Shown in pieces: positions 62,231-64,000 of a stretch of DNA of 64,000 bases. The notes under the pieces are model-generated. The model saw only the letters and a program-made list of their open reading frames with translations, did not search any database and was not told the DNA's origin. The stretch is from NCBI GenBank assembly GCA_963764525.1, contig CAVXTC010000022.1, forward strand, positions 62,001 to 126,000, read 5' to 3'. This DNA comes from DATDIC01 sp963764525 (GTDB lineage Bacteria > Pseudomonadota > Alphaproteobacteria > Acetobacterales > Acetobacteraceae). Positions within the stretch are counted from its first letter, which is position 1. Each line of letters begins with the position of its first letter. Position numbers and translations under genes: made by a program.

Positions 62231-63923
62231 ATGCTGACCGCGCTGTCGATCCGTGACGTGGTGCTGATCGAGCGCCTGGAGCTCGGCTTCGGCCCCGGGC
62301 TCACGGTGCTGACCGGGGAAACCGGCGCCGGCAAGTCGATCCTGCTGGACAGTCTCGGTCTGGCCCTCGGCGGGCGCGCCGAAGCCGGATTGGTGCGCGC
62401 CGGCGCCGAACAGGCCAGCGTCGCCGCCTGCTTCGCTCCGCCCGCCCAGCACCCGGCGACCGCCCTTTTGGCCGAACAAGGCATCGCCGGCGAGGATGAG
62501 ATCGTGCTGCGAAGGGTGGTCGGACGGGACGGGCGCTCGCGCGGCTTCGTCAACGACCAGCCCGTCAGCGTCGCGCTGCTGCGCCGCGCCGGCGCGTTGC
62601 TGGTCGAAGTGCAGGGCCAGCACGAGCAGATGGGCCTGGCGGACCCCGCCAGCCATGCCGGGTTGCTGGACGCGTTCGGCGTGCCGGTGCCGCTGCGCCA
62701 GGCCGTCGGCGCCACATGGCGGGACTGGCGCGAGGCCCAATCCGCTCTGACCGCGGCGCGCCAGGCCATCGCGACGGCCCAACGCGATGAGGACTGGCTG
62801 CGTCACGCGGTCGATGAGCTCGCAAAGCTCGCCCCCGCCGAGGGCGAGGAAGACCGCCTCGCCGCCGACCGCCAGCGCCTGCAACAGGGCGAGCGGCGCG
62901 CCGAAGCCATCGCCGCCGCGTTGTCTGAATTGACCCCGCGCGACCGCCGAAGCTCCGGTCCCGGCGCGGCGTTGCGGGCCGCCTCCCGCGCATTGCAACG
63001 GCTGATCCCGGCCGGCCAGCCGGACGCTCCCTCTGCCGCGGCACCGGCCCTGGCCGCGCTGGAACGCGCCGAGGAAGCGCTGGCCGAAGCGGAAACCCTG
63101 CTGACCCGATTGGGCGCCGAGGCGGACGACGATCCTCGCCTGCTGGAACAGGCTGAGGAGCGGCTGTTCGCCCTGCGCGCCGCCGCCCGCAAGCACCAGG
63201 TCGCGGTTGCCGAACTGCCCGGCCTGCTGGATCAGCTCAGCACGCGGCTGGCGGCCTTGCAGATCGGGGCCGCGGAACTGGTGACTCTGGAGCAGTCGGC
63301 CGGGGCGGCCCGGCGGGCTTACGCCGATGCCGCCGCGGCCCTGTCGGCGGCTCGTCGCACTGCGGCCGGCCGGCTGGATCGCGCGGTAGGCAAGGAATTG
63401 CCACCGCTGCGGCTCGAGAAAGCGCGCTTCCAGGCCGAGGTGACCGCCGTTGACGAGCGCGAGTGGGGCGCCGGCGGGGCCGATGCGGTGCGCTTCCTGA
63501 TCGCCACCAATCCCGGGCAGGAGTTGGGGCCGCTGGCGCGCATCGCCTCGGGCGGCGAGCTGTCGCGGTTGATGCTGGCGCTGAAAGTGGTGCTGGCGGC
63601 GGGTTCTCCGGTTCCCACGCTGGTGTTCGACGAGGTGGATTCCGGCATCGGCGGCGCGACGGCGGCGGCGGTCGGGGAGCGGCTGGCCCGGGTCGCCGAG
63701 CGGCTGCAGGTGCTGGTAGTCACTCATAGTCCGCAAGTCGCGGCGCGCGGGGCGGCGCATCTGCTGGTGGCGAAGGCGGCGGCCCGCGGTCGCGCGGCAA
63801 CGCTGGTTGATCTGCTCGATTCGCCGGCCCGGCGGGAGGAAATCGCCCGTATGCTGGCCGGAGAAATCGATCACCGAAGCCGCGCGCGCCGCGGCCGATG
63901 AGCTGCTGGGGCAGCCGGCGTGA
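62231..63923 (+). CDS. recN: DNA repair protein RecN, frameshift near the 3' end
   Basis: About 563 residues. RecN is an SMC-like ATPase that holds broken DNA. Walker A is in LTGETGAGKSILLDSLGLALGGR, the signature in RIASGGELSRLMLALKVVL, Walker B in PTLVFDEVDSGIGG and the D-loop HSPQVAARG; long coiled coils rich in Ala, Arg and Glu lie between. One extra A near 63864 diverts the frame; the proper end ITEAARAAADELLGQPA stops at 63923. The start ATG directly opens MLTALSIRDVVLIERLEL. Confidence 0.95.
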
Positions 63924-63953
63924 TTGGAAATCTGGGTTTGTGTGACGACCCCT

Positions 63954-63992
63954 CCTCCTGCCTTGGTCCGCTTCGCAACCCAAGGCAGGAGG
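63954..63992 (+). terminator. Strong hairpin after recN
   Basis: CCTCCTGCCTTGG (63954-63966) and CCAAGGCAGGAGG (63980-63992) form a perfect 13-base-pair stem with a 13-base loop. It lies 31 bases beyond the recN stop and could end its transcript; no T-run follows within the window, so a repeat element is an alternative. Confidence 0.5.
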
Positions 63993-64000
63993 GGAAGGGG

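Noticed and set aside
1..64000. CRISPR array, rRNA or complete insertion sequence
   Set aside because: No regularly spaced repeats, conserved rRNA sequence or transposase reading was seen on either strand.

Overview
The window is GC-rich chromosomal DNA from an alphaproteobacterium. The best fit is Acetobacteraceae/Rhodospirillales: it has an AroK-AroB fusion, a plsY-dprA-topA cluster, a bamD-recN pair, an ATP12-type F1 assembly chaperone, SufE, a DUF1127 protein, and several alphaproteobacterial palindromic repeats. There is no rRNA, CRISPR array, complete transposon or phage block. One tRNA gene, tRNA-Leu(GAG), lies at 15951-16033.

Layout. 1-7 kb: the end of a sugar-acid dehydratase, a DUF1127 gene, a badly frameshifted M24 aminopeptidase, a YCII/DGPF protein with its ECF42-type sigma factor, sufE, a ParDE toxin-antitoxin pair and an orphan OppF-type ATPase. 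7-16 kb: a LysR regulator divergent from a DUF1254 protein, two small secreted or lipid-anchored proteins, an RluC-like pseudouridine synthase, AsmA, ATP12, acylphosphatase, LipB and tRNA-Leu. 16-28 kb: a peptide-uptake operon on the minus strand (binding protein, DppB, DppC, DppD, DppF, M81/MlrC peptidase), divergent from a catabolic plus-strand group (enolase-superfamily enzyme, AstE-like deacylase, small-molecule enzymes, Gfo/Idh oxidoreductase). 28-34 kb: a copper chaperone with CtaG for cytochrome oxidase assembly, then kaiC-kaiB-kaiB-hybrid histidine kinase, a clock-like signalling operon. 34-39 kb: AroKB, XerD, a TetR regulator with two perfect operators, the decapitated remains of a CPA1 Na+/H+ antiporter, and an enoyl-CoA hydratase. 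39-47 kb: a GT4 glycosyltransferase, a PrsT-like TPR protein and a large beta-helix protein. 47-54 kb: DUF1028, UbiH-like, a 2-hydroxyacid dehydrogenase, topA, dprA and plsY. 54-61 kb is the most scrambled stretch: a possible group II intron fragment, a hydrolase and an acyl-CoA synthetase that are both 5'-truncated and meet head to head, an ATP-dependent DNA ligase, a TsdA-like dihaem cytochrome, a RES/Xre pair and a Phd antitoxin with a truncated PIN toxin. 61-64 kb: bamD and recN.

A window-wide oddity affects how genes should be read. About 15 otherwise convincing genes, including topA, recN and aroKB, are broken by single-base shifts. By my reading about 27 of 31 are one-base insertions, with protein similarity continuing directly in the next frame. 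This fits insertion errors in the assembly better than biological decay, except perhaps in the M24 peptidase. Coordinates given for these genes span the whole reading across the shifts.
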